Made by a program: the position numbers and the translations under genes. DNA of 60,856 nt from Bacteroidales bacterium (GTDB lineage Bacteria > Bacteroidota > Bacteroidia > Bacteroidales > UBA1715). The notes below the pieces were generated by a model, which searched no databases, was not told the origin of the DNA, and saw only the letters and a program-made list of their open reading frames with translations. The stretch covers positions 1-60,856 of the forward strand of contig JAFZOY010000013.1 in NCBI GenBank assembly GCA_017552705.1. The letters run 5' to 3'. This document shows positions 52,390 to 60,105 of this stretch, piece after piece (position 1 is the first letter of the stretch; each line of letters begins with the position of its first letter).

Positions 52390-53730
52390 CTACATTCCCG
52401 TATAGTTGAACGGCGTAATCTGTCGAAGTTCCGCTTTCACTTCCTCGCTCACATTGAGCGTTTCAATGAAATTTGCGATAGAAGTCTCATTGATTACATC
52501 GTTTGTACGGGTAAGTTCCTTCAATGTTTCGTATGGTTTCGGATAGCCTTCACGACGAAGAATCGTTTGAATTGCTTCGGCAACCACCGCCCAGTTTGCT
52601 TCCAAATCGGCATGGATTGCTGTTTCGTTCACAAAGATTTTACCAAGTCCTTTTTTCAACGACGCAAGAGCAATCAATGTATGCCCGTATGGCACACCAA
52701 CATTGCGGAGTACAGTAGAATCCGTCAAATCGCGTTGCAGACGGGAAATCGGCAATTTTGCAGCCAAATGTTCGAACACGGCATTTGCAATTCCCAAATT
52801 ACCCTCGGCATTTTCAAAATCAATCGGATTGACTTTATGAGGCATAGCCGACGAACCAACTTCGTTTTTCTGTATTCTTTGTTTGAAATATCCCATTGAA
52901 ATGTATTGCCATACATCCTTACACAAGTCCATCAGAATTGTGTTGATGCGTTTTGAAGCATCAAAAAGAGCAGCAAGATTATCATAATGTTCAATTTGCG
53001 TAGTTGGGAACGAGCGTTCCAAACCAAGGTGGTTTTTCACGAAATCGTTGCCAAACACTTGCCAATCCTTGTTAGGATATGCAACATGGTGAGCGTTGAA
53101 ATTTCCCGTTGCACCACCGAATTTTGCGGAATATGGAACAGCCTTCAATTGTTTCATCTGTACGTTCAAACGCGAAACAAACACATTGATTTCTTTACCC
53201 AAACGAGTCGGCGATGCTGGCTGGCCGTGTGTTTTCGCCAACATTGGAATGTCTTTCCATACATCGGCCATTTTGGTCAATGTATCGATTATTTCCTGCA
53301 AAGTCGGAATAACCACATCGTTCATGGCTTCCTTCAAAGATAGAGGAACCGATGTATTGTTGATGTCTTGCGACGTCAATCCAAAATGAATGAACTCCTT
53401 ATATTCCTGCAATCCAAGTTTGTCGAATCTATCTTTTATGAAATACTCAACGGCTTTCACATCGTGGTTCGTGATTTTCTCAGTATCCTTAATTTCTGCG
53501 GCATCAGCTTCGCTGAAATTTCGGTACAAATCACGAAGTTTCTCAAAGCAAGCGGGATCAACATTTTTCAATTGCGGAACTTCCTTGCACAACGCGATGA
53601 AATATTCAATTTCAACCCGAACACGATAATTGATGAGTGCAAATTCCGAAAAATAGTTACCCAAAACTTCTGTTTTGCTTCTGTAACGCCCGTCGATAGG
53701 GGAAATAGCCGTAAGTGAATCTAATTTCAT
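52390..53730 (-). CDS. purB: Adenylosuccinate lyase
   Basis: 446 residues from MKLDSLTAISPIDGRYRSK; the promoter -7 box at 53751-53758 excludes the longer frame. TSQDINNTSVPLSLKEAM, KTHGQPASPTRLGKEI, the signature GSSAMPHKVNPIDFENAEGN (catalytic loop Ser) and LPISRLQRDLTDSTVLRN identify the fumarase/aspartase superfamily PurB. It acts twice in purine synthesis, releasing fumarate from SAICAR and adenylosuccinate. Confidence 0.97.
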   Translation of the reverse strand: MKLDSLTAISPIDGRYRSKTEVLGNYFSEFALINYRVRVEIEYFIALCKEVPQLKNVDPACFEKLRDLYRNFSEADAAEIKDTEKITNHDVKAVEYFIKDRFDKLGLQEYKEFIHFGLTSQDINNTSVPLSLKEAMNDVVIPTLQEIIDTLTKMADVWKDIPMLAKTHGQPASPTRLGKEINVFVSRLNVQMKQLKAVPYSAKFGGATGNFNAHHVAYPNKDWQVFGNDFVKNHLGLERSFPTTQIEHYDNLAALFDASKRINTILMDLCKDVWQYISMGYFKQRIQKNEVGSSAMPHKVNPIDFENAEGNLGIANAVFEHLAAKLPISRLQRDLTDSTVLRNVGVPYGHTLIALASLKKGLGKIFVNETAIHADLEANWAVVAEAIQTILRREGYPKPYETLKELTRTNDVINETSIANFIETLNVSEEVKAELRQITPFNYTGM

Positions 53731-53750
53731 ATCATTTTCTGTTTGTGTGG

Positions 53751-53758
53751 CAAAAATA
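53751..53758 (-). promoter_or_regulatory. purB -7 box
   Basis: TATTTTTG on the minus strand, ~21 nt before the purB ATG. Confidence 0.55.
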
Positions 53759-53800
53759 CTAAAACGCAACAATAATATCGTGCTATGTATGAGAAATTTA

Positions 53801-53808
53801 TAAATTTG
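53801..53808 (+). promoter_or_regulatory. -7 box of the EI24-type gene
   Basis: TAAATTTG, divergent from the purB promoter. It covers the earliest in-frame GTG (53808), which is therefore not the start. Confidence 0.55.
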
Positions 53809-53849
53809 TGAATAATAAAAACGGGAGGCACTCGCCTCACCATACGGGA

Positions 53850-54602
53850 ATGTCGATTATAGATGATTTTTTTCGGGCGCTTTCATTGCAGTTTCGTGCA
53901 TTTCAATTCATTCTAAAGCACGGAATGACGTGGACTTTGTTCGTGCCAGTGCTTCTTTTTATCGCCATGAGCATCGCCGGATTTTTTTCTCTTGGCGAAC
54001 TCGCCACCATGCTCTCGAACGAATTTGTTGGCATTGAAGCGTCCTTGTTGGCGTTGCTGTTCAGGATATTGTTTTTCATCGTTTTGGGATTGTGGGGCGG
54101 CTACGTGGTAGTGATAGTGATGTCGCCATTTCTTGCATTTGTATCGGAAAAGACAGAAAAAATCCTAAGCAACCGTGATTATCCATTTGATTTCCAGCAA
54201 TTTCTCAAAGATGTTATTCGGGGAATCCTGCTTGCTTTCCGCAATTCCATCATGGAAATTGTGGTCGGAATCGTTTTGTTTTTCTGCACGTTTATTCCCG
54301 TTGCAGGGCCAATTCTGTCGTTGGGTATCGGTTCGATTTTACTGTTTCTTGTGTCGGCGTATTTTTATGGATTTTCGTTTATCGACTATTCGAACGAACG
54401 GAGAAAATTCACTGTAAAACAAAGTGTTAACTGGGTAAAAAGCAGAAAAGGAACGGCATGCGGACACGGCTGTTTGTTTGCGTTGCTTTTGTACGTGCCC
54501 ATAATTGGACCGTTTCTGTCGGCAATCGTTGCGATTGTTTCCACGGTTGCCGCCACAATTGATGTGGTAGAACAGGAAAGTGTGTTAGAAACTCTTACTT
54601 AG
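53850..54602 (+). CDS. EI24/CysZ-like membrane protein
   Basis: 250 residues from MSIIDDFFRALS. Four or more long hydrophobic segments (LFVPVLLFIAMSIAGFF, LFRILFFIVLGLWGGYVVVIV, IMEIVVGIVLFFCTFIPVAGP, LFALLLYVPIIGPFLSAIVAIV) with the EI24-type signature MSPFLAFVSEKTEKIL and IPVAGPILSLG. CysZ members transport sulfate, but many EI24 proteins have unknown roles and nothing here suggests sulfur metabolism. The 3' end overlaps the convergent barrel gene by 18 nt. Confidence 0.82.
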   Translation: MSIIDDFFRALSLQFRAFQFILKHGMTWTLFVPVLLFIAMSIAGFFSLGELATMLSNEFVGIEASLLALLFRILFFIVLGLWGGYVVVIVMSPFLAFVSEKTEKILSNRDYPFDFQQFLKDVIRGILLAFRNSIMEIVVGIVLFFCTFIPVAGPILSLGIGSILLFLVSAYFYGFSFIDYSNERRKFTVKQSVNWVKSRKGTACGHGCLFALLLYVPIIGPFLSAIVAIVSTVAATIDVVEQESVLETLT

Positions 54603-55241
54603 CGAAAACGTTGCTATCGAAATATACTCGCACTTGTCGATTTCGTGGCGAAACATATATCCAACCCCAAGTTCAAAATTTTTTCTGAAATCAATTGCAC
54701 AACTGGCGCTATATTTCACTGTGGAAACGTGATAATCGGAACCTGCCTCAAGCAGATGGTACGTTTCCACAGCAACCGACGGCTTTATCCGCCGCAGGCC
54801 GGCATACGCGAATTTGATTTTATTTTTCTGTTTCCACTCGGGATAAATGTCTTCGGGATTCTTGATATAGGTATTCTTTTCGGTTGTCAGTTTGGTTTGA
54901 ATGCCCAGACGGAAGTCGCCCAGTTTCTTCTTGTAGCCGACATTTGCAGAAAACGTATGGACTGGGAAATATCCATTTTTCTTGTATTTATCGGCAAATT
55001 CATAGCCCACCCCGACAAAAATCGGCTTGGTTACAGAATATCTTGCGCCCACTGCCGCCGAAACCTGTTTCAGCGTCTTAGCATTCTGCTGGAAACGGGA
55101 TTCCGCCTCAAAGTCAAGCGATAGCCTTTTGGAAAAATCATACGAAGTTCCAATTCCCGTCCAAACCTGAAAAGATTTTGTTTGGGCGGAAACCGAAAAA
55201 CCTGTTAGACAAGCCAACGCTATGACTATCAATCGCTTCAT
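54585..55241 (-). CDS. Outer-membrane beta-barrel protein, DUF2490-like
   Basis: 218 residues with signal peptide (GFSVSAQ). Alternating amphipathic strands with a Phe C-terminus (SIATFSLSKSF), typical of BAM-inserted barrels. SFQVWTGIGTSYDFSKRLSLDFEAESRFQ and the pattern of ~8-10 strands resemble DUF2490. It directly follows the DUF4956 gene (TAA then ATG, no gap), last in a five-gene envelope operon. Confidence 0.78.
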   Translation of the reverse strand: MKRLIVIALACLTGFSVSAQTKSFQVWTGIGTSYDFSKRLSLDFEAESRFQQNAKTLKQVSAAVGARYSVTKPIFVGVGYEFADKYKKNGYFPVHTFSANVGYKKKLGDFRLGIQTKLTTEKNTYIKNPEDIYPEWKQKNKIKFAYAGLRRIKPSVAVETYHLLEAGSDYHVSTVKYSASCAIDFRKNFELGVGYMFRHEIDKCEYISIATFSLSKSF

Positions 55242-55886
55242 TTATGCGTCGTGAACATCCGACATATTATTTTCGCCGTTGTCCTGCTCGTAATAATAGA
55301 TTTGAATCCAAGTGGAATCAGTCAGATAATTGATGTCGCCTACCTCAAAACGGTCGATTTTCAAACCTGTGCGTTTTTCCAAATCGGCTTTCAATTCATC
55401 GTAATGTTCAGGCTTAACCAATGCGATATTGTCGTATTTAATACGTTTGCGCGATTCGTGTTTAATCATCCACACACGTTCAAGAATGAACGCAACGGAA
55501 AGAATCGCAAAGTTTGTAAACAGCAACTCGGCGTAGCTTACTTTCTTGTTAGACAACGCATTGATTACCGAAACGCCGATTACAAGGAACAAATACGTCA
55601 TTTCCTTGATTGGCATAAGTTCCGTACGATACCGGATAATGCCGAAGATTGCGAACAAACCAAGTGCGAAACCAACTTGAATCTTTACATTTCCCAACAA
55701 GAAACACAACAGGAACACAATTGTGGAAATCAAAATGTAAGTAAACAAGAAATCACGGCGGCGTGTTGCCGGATAGTACAAACAACGGCTGATTACAAAC
55801 ACAATCAGAAAGTTGAATGCGAAACGGACCAATAATTCCCAAAATGATGGCACATCAATAAGTGCGATTCCAAAAAGTTCTTCCAT
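55242..55886 (-). CDS. DUF4956 membrane protein
   Basis: 214 residues; four hydrophobic segments in the first ~130 (FWELLVRFAFNFLIVFVISRCLY onward, VGFALGLFAIFGIIRYRTELMPIKEMTYLFLVIG) and a soluble C-terminal domain (KADLEKRTGLKIDRFEVGDINYLTDS). FGIIRYRTE and IKEMTYLF are family hallmarks. DUF4956 genes commonly neighbour VTC-domain genes, as here (5 nt downstream), suggesting a joint polyphosphate or envelope function. Confidence 0.88.
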   Translation of the reverse strand: MEELFGIALIDVPSFWELLVRFAFNFLIVFVISRCLYYPATRRRDFLFTYILISTIVFLLCFLLGNVKIQVGFALGLFAIFGIIRYRTELMPIKEMTYLFLVIGVSVINALSNKKVSYAELLFTNFAILSVAFILERVWMIKHESRKRIKYDNIALVKPEHYDELKADLEKRTGLKIDRFEVGDINYLTDSTWIQIYYYEQDNGENNMSDVHDA

Positions 55887-55891
55887 ATCTA

Positions 55892-56650
55892 TTATTTTTT
55901 GTACTTTAATTTTTCTATATATCTAATTTTTTTCTTGAATCTGTTTTTCTTTATGTTTTTATACACCACAGCGGTTCCAATCGCATATTTGCTCATGCCT
56001 CGTTGGAAAATCCGATTTTTCAGCAGCGAACTTTTCATAAAAGAAACCGCGCTGCATTTATCACGTTTCAGTTCAATAATGCAAATATGTCCAAAATCCG
56101 CCTTTTCGCCTGTCACACAGTTGGTTATCATAAGTTCCGTATCGACGGTACAACGTTCACCATGAACCAAATCCACCAACGTGATTCGGGAATATTCCAC
56201 CAAAGTTTTGGGGAACAACTCCTCTCCCGAAAACGGGCAATTCTTTGTAATAAAGTTATTTGCCTCAATCAGTGGGCTATTGTAGGGAAAAGAAATACGT
56301 TTCTTTTTCGTACGCCGTTTGTTGTTCTTGAATTTTATTTCGAGGAACTCCGCACCTGTTGAAAGATACGTTCTATGGCGGACTTTGTAACGGTTCAGTT
56401 TACCATTTTGGTGCGCTATGTACATTTTATCGTCGGCGGTATCGAAATAAGTGGTTCGATATTTCTGGTAAGGAGTTCCGTTGATGTGCAGCACGGCATA
56501 GTTCGGCGCAATCTCAGCCAACACATCGGGCAACTGCGACCGACTGAACACATACTTCGTATCGGTGCGGTTCTGCAACTTCACGGAGTCCATTTCGTCC
56601 AACGAAATCGGACGCATAGCATTTATTATGATTTCTACTGCATCAGCCAT
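55892..56650 (-). CDS. VTC-domain protein (polyphosphate polymerase-like)
   Basis: 252 residues. Basic strand residues lining a tunnel fold are visible: NRTDTKYVFS, YRTTYFDTADDKMYIAHQNGKLNRYKVRHRTY, EFLEIKFKNNKRRTKKKR and CIIELKRDKCSA, matching the catalytic domain of yeast Vtc4, which makes polyphosphate from ATP. There is no SPX domain. Its start overlaps the stop of the preceding gene by one base. With DUF4956 it forms a widespread bacterial pair whose function is unproven. Confidence 0.88.
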   Translation of the reverse strand: MADAVEIIINAMRPISLDEMDSVKLQNRTDTKYVFSRSQLPDVLAEIAPNYAVLHINGTPYQKYRTTYFDTADDKMYIAHQNGKLNRYKVRHRTYLSTGAEFLEIKFKNNKRRTKKKRISFPYNSPLIEANNFITKNCPFSGEELFPKTLVEYSRITLVDLVHGERCTVDTELMITNCVTGEKADFGHICIIELKRDKCSAVSFMKSSLLKNRIFQRGMSKYAIGTAVVYKNIKKNRFKKKIRYIEKLKYKK

Positions 56651-57045
56651 TAGTCAGCGTAATACGTGTATTCGTACACTTTCTTTTTGATGACTTTTCC
56701 AGCCGGGTCGTAATACACTTTGGCAACGCGTTTGCCAGCCTCGTTATATTCGTACACAGCTTTTTCCTTTAGTTTTCCCGAAGCGGAATATTCCAATTCA
56801 GTGGCGATTTTTTTGCCTTTGTACTCATACACATAGTATTTTTTCAAATCACCGTAGTCGTCGTATTCATATTCTTTCACCACACGGCCGCGGTCATCGC
56901 GTTCCTCTTTGGAATCAATCACTTTCTTACCTTTGGTATCAACAACATAGGTTGTTTTTGTTTTCACTTCGCCTGTTTGGGCAGAAACTGCTGCGCTCAG
57001 GCAAACTCCTGTCGCAAGACATAACAATGCGTGTGCAATCTTCAT
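56650..57045 (-). CDS. Small secreted protein with YD-like repeats
   Basis: 131 residues, signal peptide ending AAVSAQ. About four repeats of the kind G+KKVIDS/EYEYDDYGDL/YEYKGKKIA/VYEYNEAGKRVAKVYYDPAGK, similar to YD/RHS or DUF3836-type beta repeats. Probably periplasmic. In the VTC operon, 8 nt after the upstream lipoprotein gene. Confidence 0.72.
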   Translation of the reverse strand: MKIAHALLCLATGVCLSAAVSAQTGEVKTKTTYVVDTKGKKVIDSKEERDDRGRVVKEYEYDDYGDLKKYYVYEYKGKKIATELEYSASGKLKEKAVYEYNEAGKRVAKVYYDPAGKVIKKKVYEYTYYAD

Positions 57046-57053
57046 AATCGTTT

Positions 57054-57797
57054 TTATTTAAAATTCTTAATCGTTATTTCTGGTATGACAACAGTCGTGC
57101 CATTGTCGGTTATTTCAAAATGTTTGTAGCTTGCGGTCTGCGGGTCGGCAGGAATCTTGCTTTCCTCGCTCAACGCAAACACCCGATATTTTCCAGGAAT
57201 CAGCTGCGAGATGGTGAAATTTCCATCAGCATCGGTTCTGTAGCGTTCCAGAATGATGTCGCTATTTTCGTACTGAAGATACACCGACGTTTCCTGGGAC
57301 GGGATGCTGTCTTCAATCGAAGTGAGTGTGCCAACGGTGGTACACAAATATTCTTTTACGTGACCTGTTGCTACTCCATTGCCATCATCGTAGTCCATGT
57401 GTCTGTACACAGTGAATTGATCAACCTTAGCCTCATCTTTTTTGCTGTCAAGCGAAACAGATTGGGAAAACGTCAACCGCGGATATTTTGCATTCGAAAC
57501 AGTGTCGTCGGAATAAACAAACACCGAATACTCTCCTTTCGTTAAGTTGCTGAATTGAAAAACACCATTGTGGCTTGTACGCGTTTTGTCGTCGGCAAGC
57601 CCTGAATTGCCGTATGAAATATACACATCGTAGTCGGTTGCCGGATATGGCGCACCCGATTGTTCCTGCAACGCATTAAGATTCTGGACCATCACAACGC
57701 CTTCTATCGAGGCGAGTCCGCCTTTACCTTCGTCGGGACTGCACGAAATCAACAATCCCAAGGCAAAAACTATCAATGAAATCTTTGTAATTCGCAT
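57054..57797 (-). CDS. Lipoprotein with two carboxypeptidase-regulatory-like domains
   Basis: 247 residues; lipobox LLISCSPDE. Two Ig-like regulatory domains: IEGVVMV...NGVFQFSNLTKGEYSVFVYSDD (residues ~30-110) and GTLTSIEDS...DADGNFTISQLIPGKYRVFALSEE (~150-220). A surface or periplasmic lipoprotein of unknown ligand. First gene of the operon 57797 to 54585, driven by a consensus promoter. Confidence 0.8.
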   Translation of the reverse strand: MRITKISLIVFALGLLISCSPDEGKGGLASIEGVVMVQNLNALQEQSGAPYPATDYDVYISYGNSGLADDKTRTSHNGVFQFSNLTKGEYSVFVYSDDTVSNAKYPRLTFSQSVSLDSKKDEAKVDQFTVYRHMDYDDGNGVATGHVKEYLCTTVGTLTSIEDSIPSQETSVYLQYENSDIILERYRTDADGNFTISQLIPGKYRVFALSEESKIPADPQTASYKHFEITDNGTTVVIPEITIKNFK

Positions 57798-57819
57798 AAA
57801 TTTAGAATTTATCAGTTGC

Positions 57820-57849
57820 CAAAGATAAAAATAAATTCAAAACAAACAA
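57820..57849 (-). promoter_or_regulatory. Promoter of the VTC/DUF4956 operon
   Basis: On the minus strand TTG (plus 57847-57849), 19 nt, TATCTTTG (plus 57820-57827). Confidence 0.7.
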
Positions 57850-57884
57850 CAATTCCATTATATGCCGAGCAAGCATAAACATAA

Positions 57885-58880
57885 TTATTTTACATCTTGA
57901 ACAAGGCGGACAGCCAAGCCTGAACTACGGCCAAAAGTATATTGTGTAATGATTTCATCGGAAAACACATACAAGCCAACCGCATTATAATCGGCAGCCG
58001 TTGACGACCAATAATAGCAAGCATCGCCAGCGCGTTGCACGGCTGTTCTATCACGTTTTCCGGTCACAGGCAGGAAAACAGCTCCAGTTGCCTGTAAATC
58101 AGCCCATTCATATATGCTATAATAATTATATTCGCTGCTGCACCAATCAGGATTGTGAGGCTTAAACAGCACATACCATGGTTTTTCCCAACCGTCAGGA
58201 AGAATAATCAATCCTTTCACGCCATTGACCACACCCGACGAGCAAAGGCTGTCGGCATTCTGACGTTCAAACAACAAATAATTCCATTCCGCCTGACTCA
58301 ATGTCCTCCACATTCCAGCCTTGTTGCCCCCGTTTGAAACCGCATTATACACGCCCCAGTCGGCATTGGCATATTCGCCGGTCATATTGTTTGATGTTGA
58401 ACCTCCCAATACGTAGTACGTTTGATAATAACTTGTGGAATACGGTTGGCAACTATCAACGCCGCCTTCCCAACCACTTGTGGCCCAACCGAACAAATCA
58501 ATCCATCCATTGTATGTTTTGGAAATATTGGCATTATCGCTTCCCTCGACAGTACCGCCGGCAGCGCCAAGATAAGCATCTTCTGTCTGCGTACCCACGT
58601 AATCCCATTGGTTTTCGGCAAAACGCCACGTTTGGGTACTTGCCTGATATTGAAGATTACCGACTGAAAAATACACTTTTTCCGTTTCCGAAACAGAAAA
58701 TGCCGCCATAATCGCCCCGTCTTTTATTTCAACCAATTGTTCGGGTTCTGTAGGGCGATTATTGTTATGATTCTCTTCTTTTTTTGTGGTTTCGTCAGAT
58801 TCCAAATCACAGGCATTAAACAAAACCATTGCCATGCAAAACAAAATGACCTTCGCAAAATGAATATAAGAAATCTTCAT
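57885..58880 (-). CDS. Lipoprotein with C-terminal lectin/FISUMP-like domain
   Basis: 331 residues; lipobox VLFNACDLES. A short Glu/Asn/Thr-rich linker (residues ~25-50) leads directly to the shared domain: IMAAFSVSETEKVYFSVGNLQYQAS, YNGWIDLFGWATSGWEGG, DWGVYNAVSNGGNKAGMWRTL, GVKGLIILPDGW, GAVFLPVTGKRD, YYWSSTAADY, GLAVRLVQDVK. It is thus the shortest of three proteins with this domain here and may show its minimal working form at the cell surface. Confidence 0.82.
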   Translation of the reverse strand: MKISYIHFAKVILFCMAMVLFNACDLESDETTKKEENHNNNRPTEPEQLVEIKDGAIMAAFSVSETEKVYFSVGNLQYQASTQTWRFAENQWDYVGTQTEDAYLGAAGGTVEGSDNANISKTYNGWIDLFGWATSGWEGGVDSCQPYSTSYYQTYYVLGGSTSNNMTGEYANADWGVYNAVSNGGNKAGMWRTLSQAEWNYLLFERQNADSLCSSGVVNGVKGLIILPDGWEKPWYVLFKPHNPDWCSSEYNYYSIYEWADLQATGAVFLPVTGKRDRTAVQRAGDACYYWSSTAADYNAVGLYVFSDEIITQYTFGRSSGLAVRLVQDVK

Positions 58881-58899
58881 AGCCCTTTAATTTACGTTA

Positions 58900-58907
58900 C
58901 AAATATA
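58900..58907 (-). promoter_or_regulatory. -7 box of the 331-residue lipoprotein gene
   Basis: TATATTTG on the minus strand, 19 nt before the ATG; no clear -33. Confidence 0.5.
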
Positions 58908-59021
58908 CGAAAAATGCCCAATTTTTTCACGCGATTTTATAGCACCCCGAACCCTCTGAAACTTAATAAATTAGGCTTATTGTAAAACATACACTAACAA
59001 AAATTTATTCGTGATTTTCTT

Positions 59022-59051
59022 TTGAAAACATAGAGATAGCCGTTATTTTTG
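59022..59051 (+). promoter_or_regulatory. Promoter of the 249-residue secreted protein
   Basis: TTG (59022-59024), 19 nt, TATTTTTG (59044-59051). It gives an ~75-nt leader. Confidence 0.65.
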
Positions 59052-59090
59052 CTTTGTTTTACTGTTTACACCCCCGATGGGCTATCAATG

Positions 59091-59111
59091 GTTGCTGAGA
59101 GAATCGGCAAC
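59091..59111 (+). promoter_or_regulatory. Leader hairpin before the 249-residue gene
   Basis: GTTGCTGA and TCGGCAAC form an 8-bp stem (one G-U) with loop GAGAA, 21 nt before the ATG. A second small CCC/GGG stem precedes it. Possibly regulatory; no known riboswitch core recognised. Confidence 0.4.
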
Positions 59112-59131
59112 AATTACTAAATACTAATCCT

Positions 59132-59881
59132 ATGAGAGCATCGAAACTATTTGTTATTATTTTGGCTCTTTTTCAGGGGCAATTTATAAAGGCTCAATGT
59201 GATACTATTGTATTGAAAAAAGACTTGACATTTCGTGTAAATTCGGAATTGAAAAAAAGGCCTTCATTATCTTCCGACACACTATATGTCGAAACTTGCG
59301 TACCAATATTCCAACTAAAACATTCTTCTTCTAATGATTCTTTAAAGAATTTTATTGATTTTTCAAATTCTCCTAAAAATCAAGCGTTTATTGCTAAGAA
59401 TTCCGAGAAAATGTATAGCGGATATTTTGTGAAAGATATCGAAGATAAGCGTGAATTGTATGATACTACCATATGGTATAATAATCAGAATTTGCCAATA
59501 AAAGCAACAAAAGAAGATTTTTATATAGCCGAAGGGTTTAATTTATTTGGAATAACCAATTACGAAAAATTTATAGACTTAATAGAAAACGAGACTGCGT
59601 TTTTTATTTATGACGTGGAAGGAATGTGGATATTGAAAGATAATGAACTTATTCATATTCAAGAAAATAACGGAAGTTTTGCTTATTCAAATGGTCAAAC
59701 CGAATTTGAGAAATTTCTGCAAGAAAATGGATATGATTGTTTTAAATTATTAATAGATGGTTGGACTAATTGTGGAAGAAGTAAAGTGATTTTTTGTAAT
59801 CCTAATTTTTCACCTCCGCCTAAAAGAAAAATACGTAAGCAGGAAAAATACGAAAAACAAGTAGAATCTTTGTGCAAATAA
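59132..59881 (+). CDS. Secreted protein of unknown function
   Basis: 249 residues with signal peptide (FVIILALFQGQFIKAQ). The body is hydrophilic and AT-rich in codon use compared with neighbours. It holds single Cys residues near the N-terminus and a cluster at the end (YDCFKLLIDGWTNCGRSKVIFC), possibly disulfide bonded, followed by a Lys-rich tail (PPPKRKIRKQEKYEKQ). No family recognised. Own promoter and structured leader. Confidence 0.65.
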   Translation: MRASKLFVIILALFQGQFIKAQCDTIVLKKDLTFRVNSELKKRPSLSSDTLYVETCVPIFQLKHSSSNDSLKNFIDFSNSPKNQAFIAKNSEKMYSGYFVKDIEDKRELYDTTIWYNNQNLPIKATKEDFYIAEGFNLFGITNYEKFIDLIENETAFFIYDVEGMWILKDNELIHIQENNGSFAYSNGQTEFEKFLQENGYDCFKLLIDGWTNCGRSKVIFCNPNFSPPPKRKIRKQEKYEKQVESLCK

Positions 59882-60105
59882 CTATTTCTCATAAAAGATA
59901 CTAAGCTAGAAGGATTTTTAATACTCTTGCAAGGAGAATATGAATATCACACTACGAAATTAACATTTTCGCTAATTTTATAATTCGTTGATGAATCCCG
60001 AAAATATATGGCAAATTATTAAATATTAAGAATCTGTTTTGAAATTATTCAAAAAAAATGTTTATAAAATAGCGTAATTATCTTATGGATTAGCAGATCA
60101 CAGTA
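59882..60105. other. AT-rich convergent intergenic region
   Basis: No ORF, terminator or promoter that I can support. Confidence 0.5.

Noticed and set aside
59060-59131. TPP riboswitch, suggested by CTGAGAG in the leader
   Set aside because: The second conserved half of the thi-box (CCUGAUC region) is absent and the gene product is not a thiamine protein.
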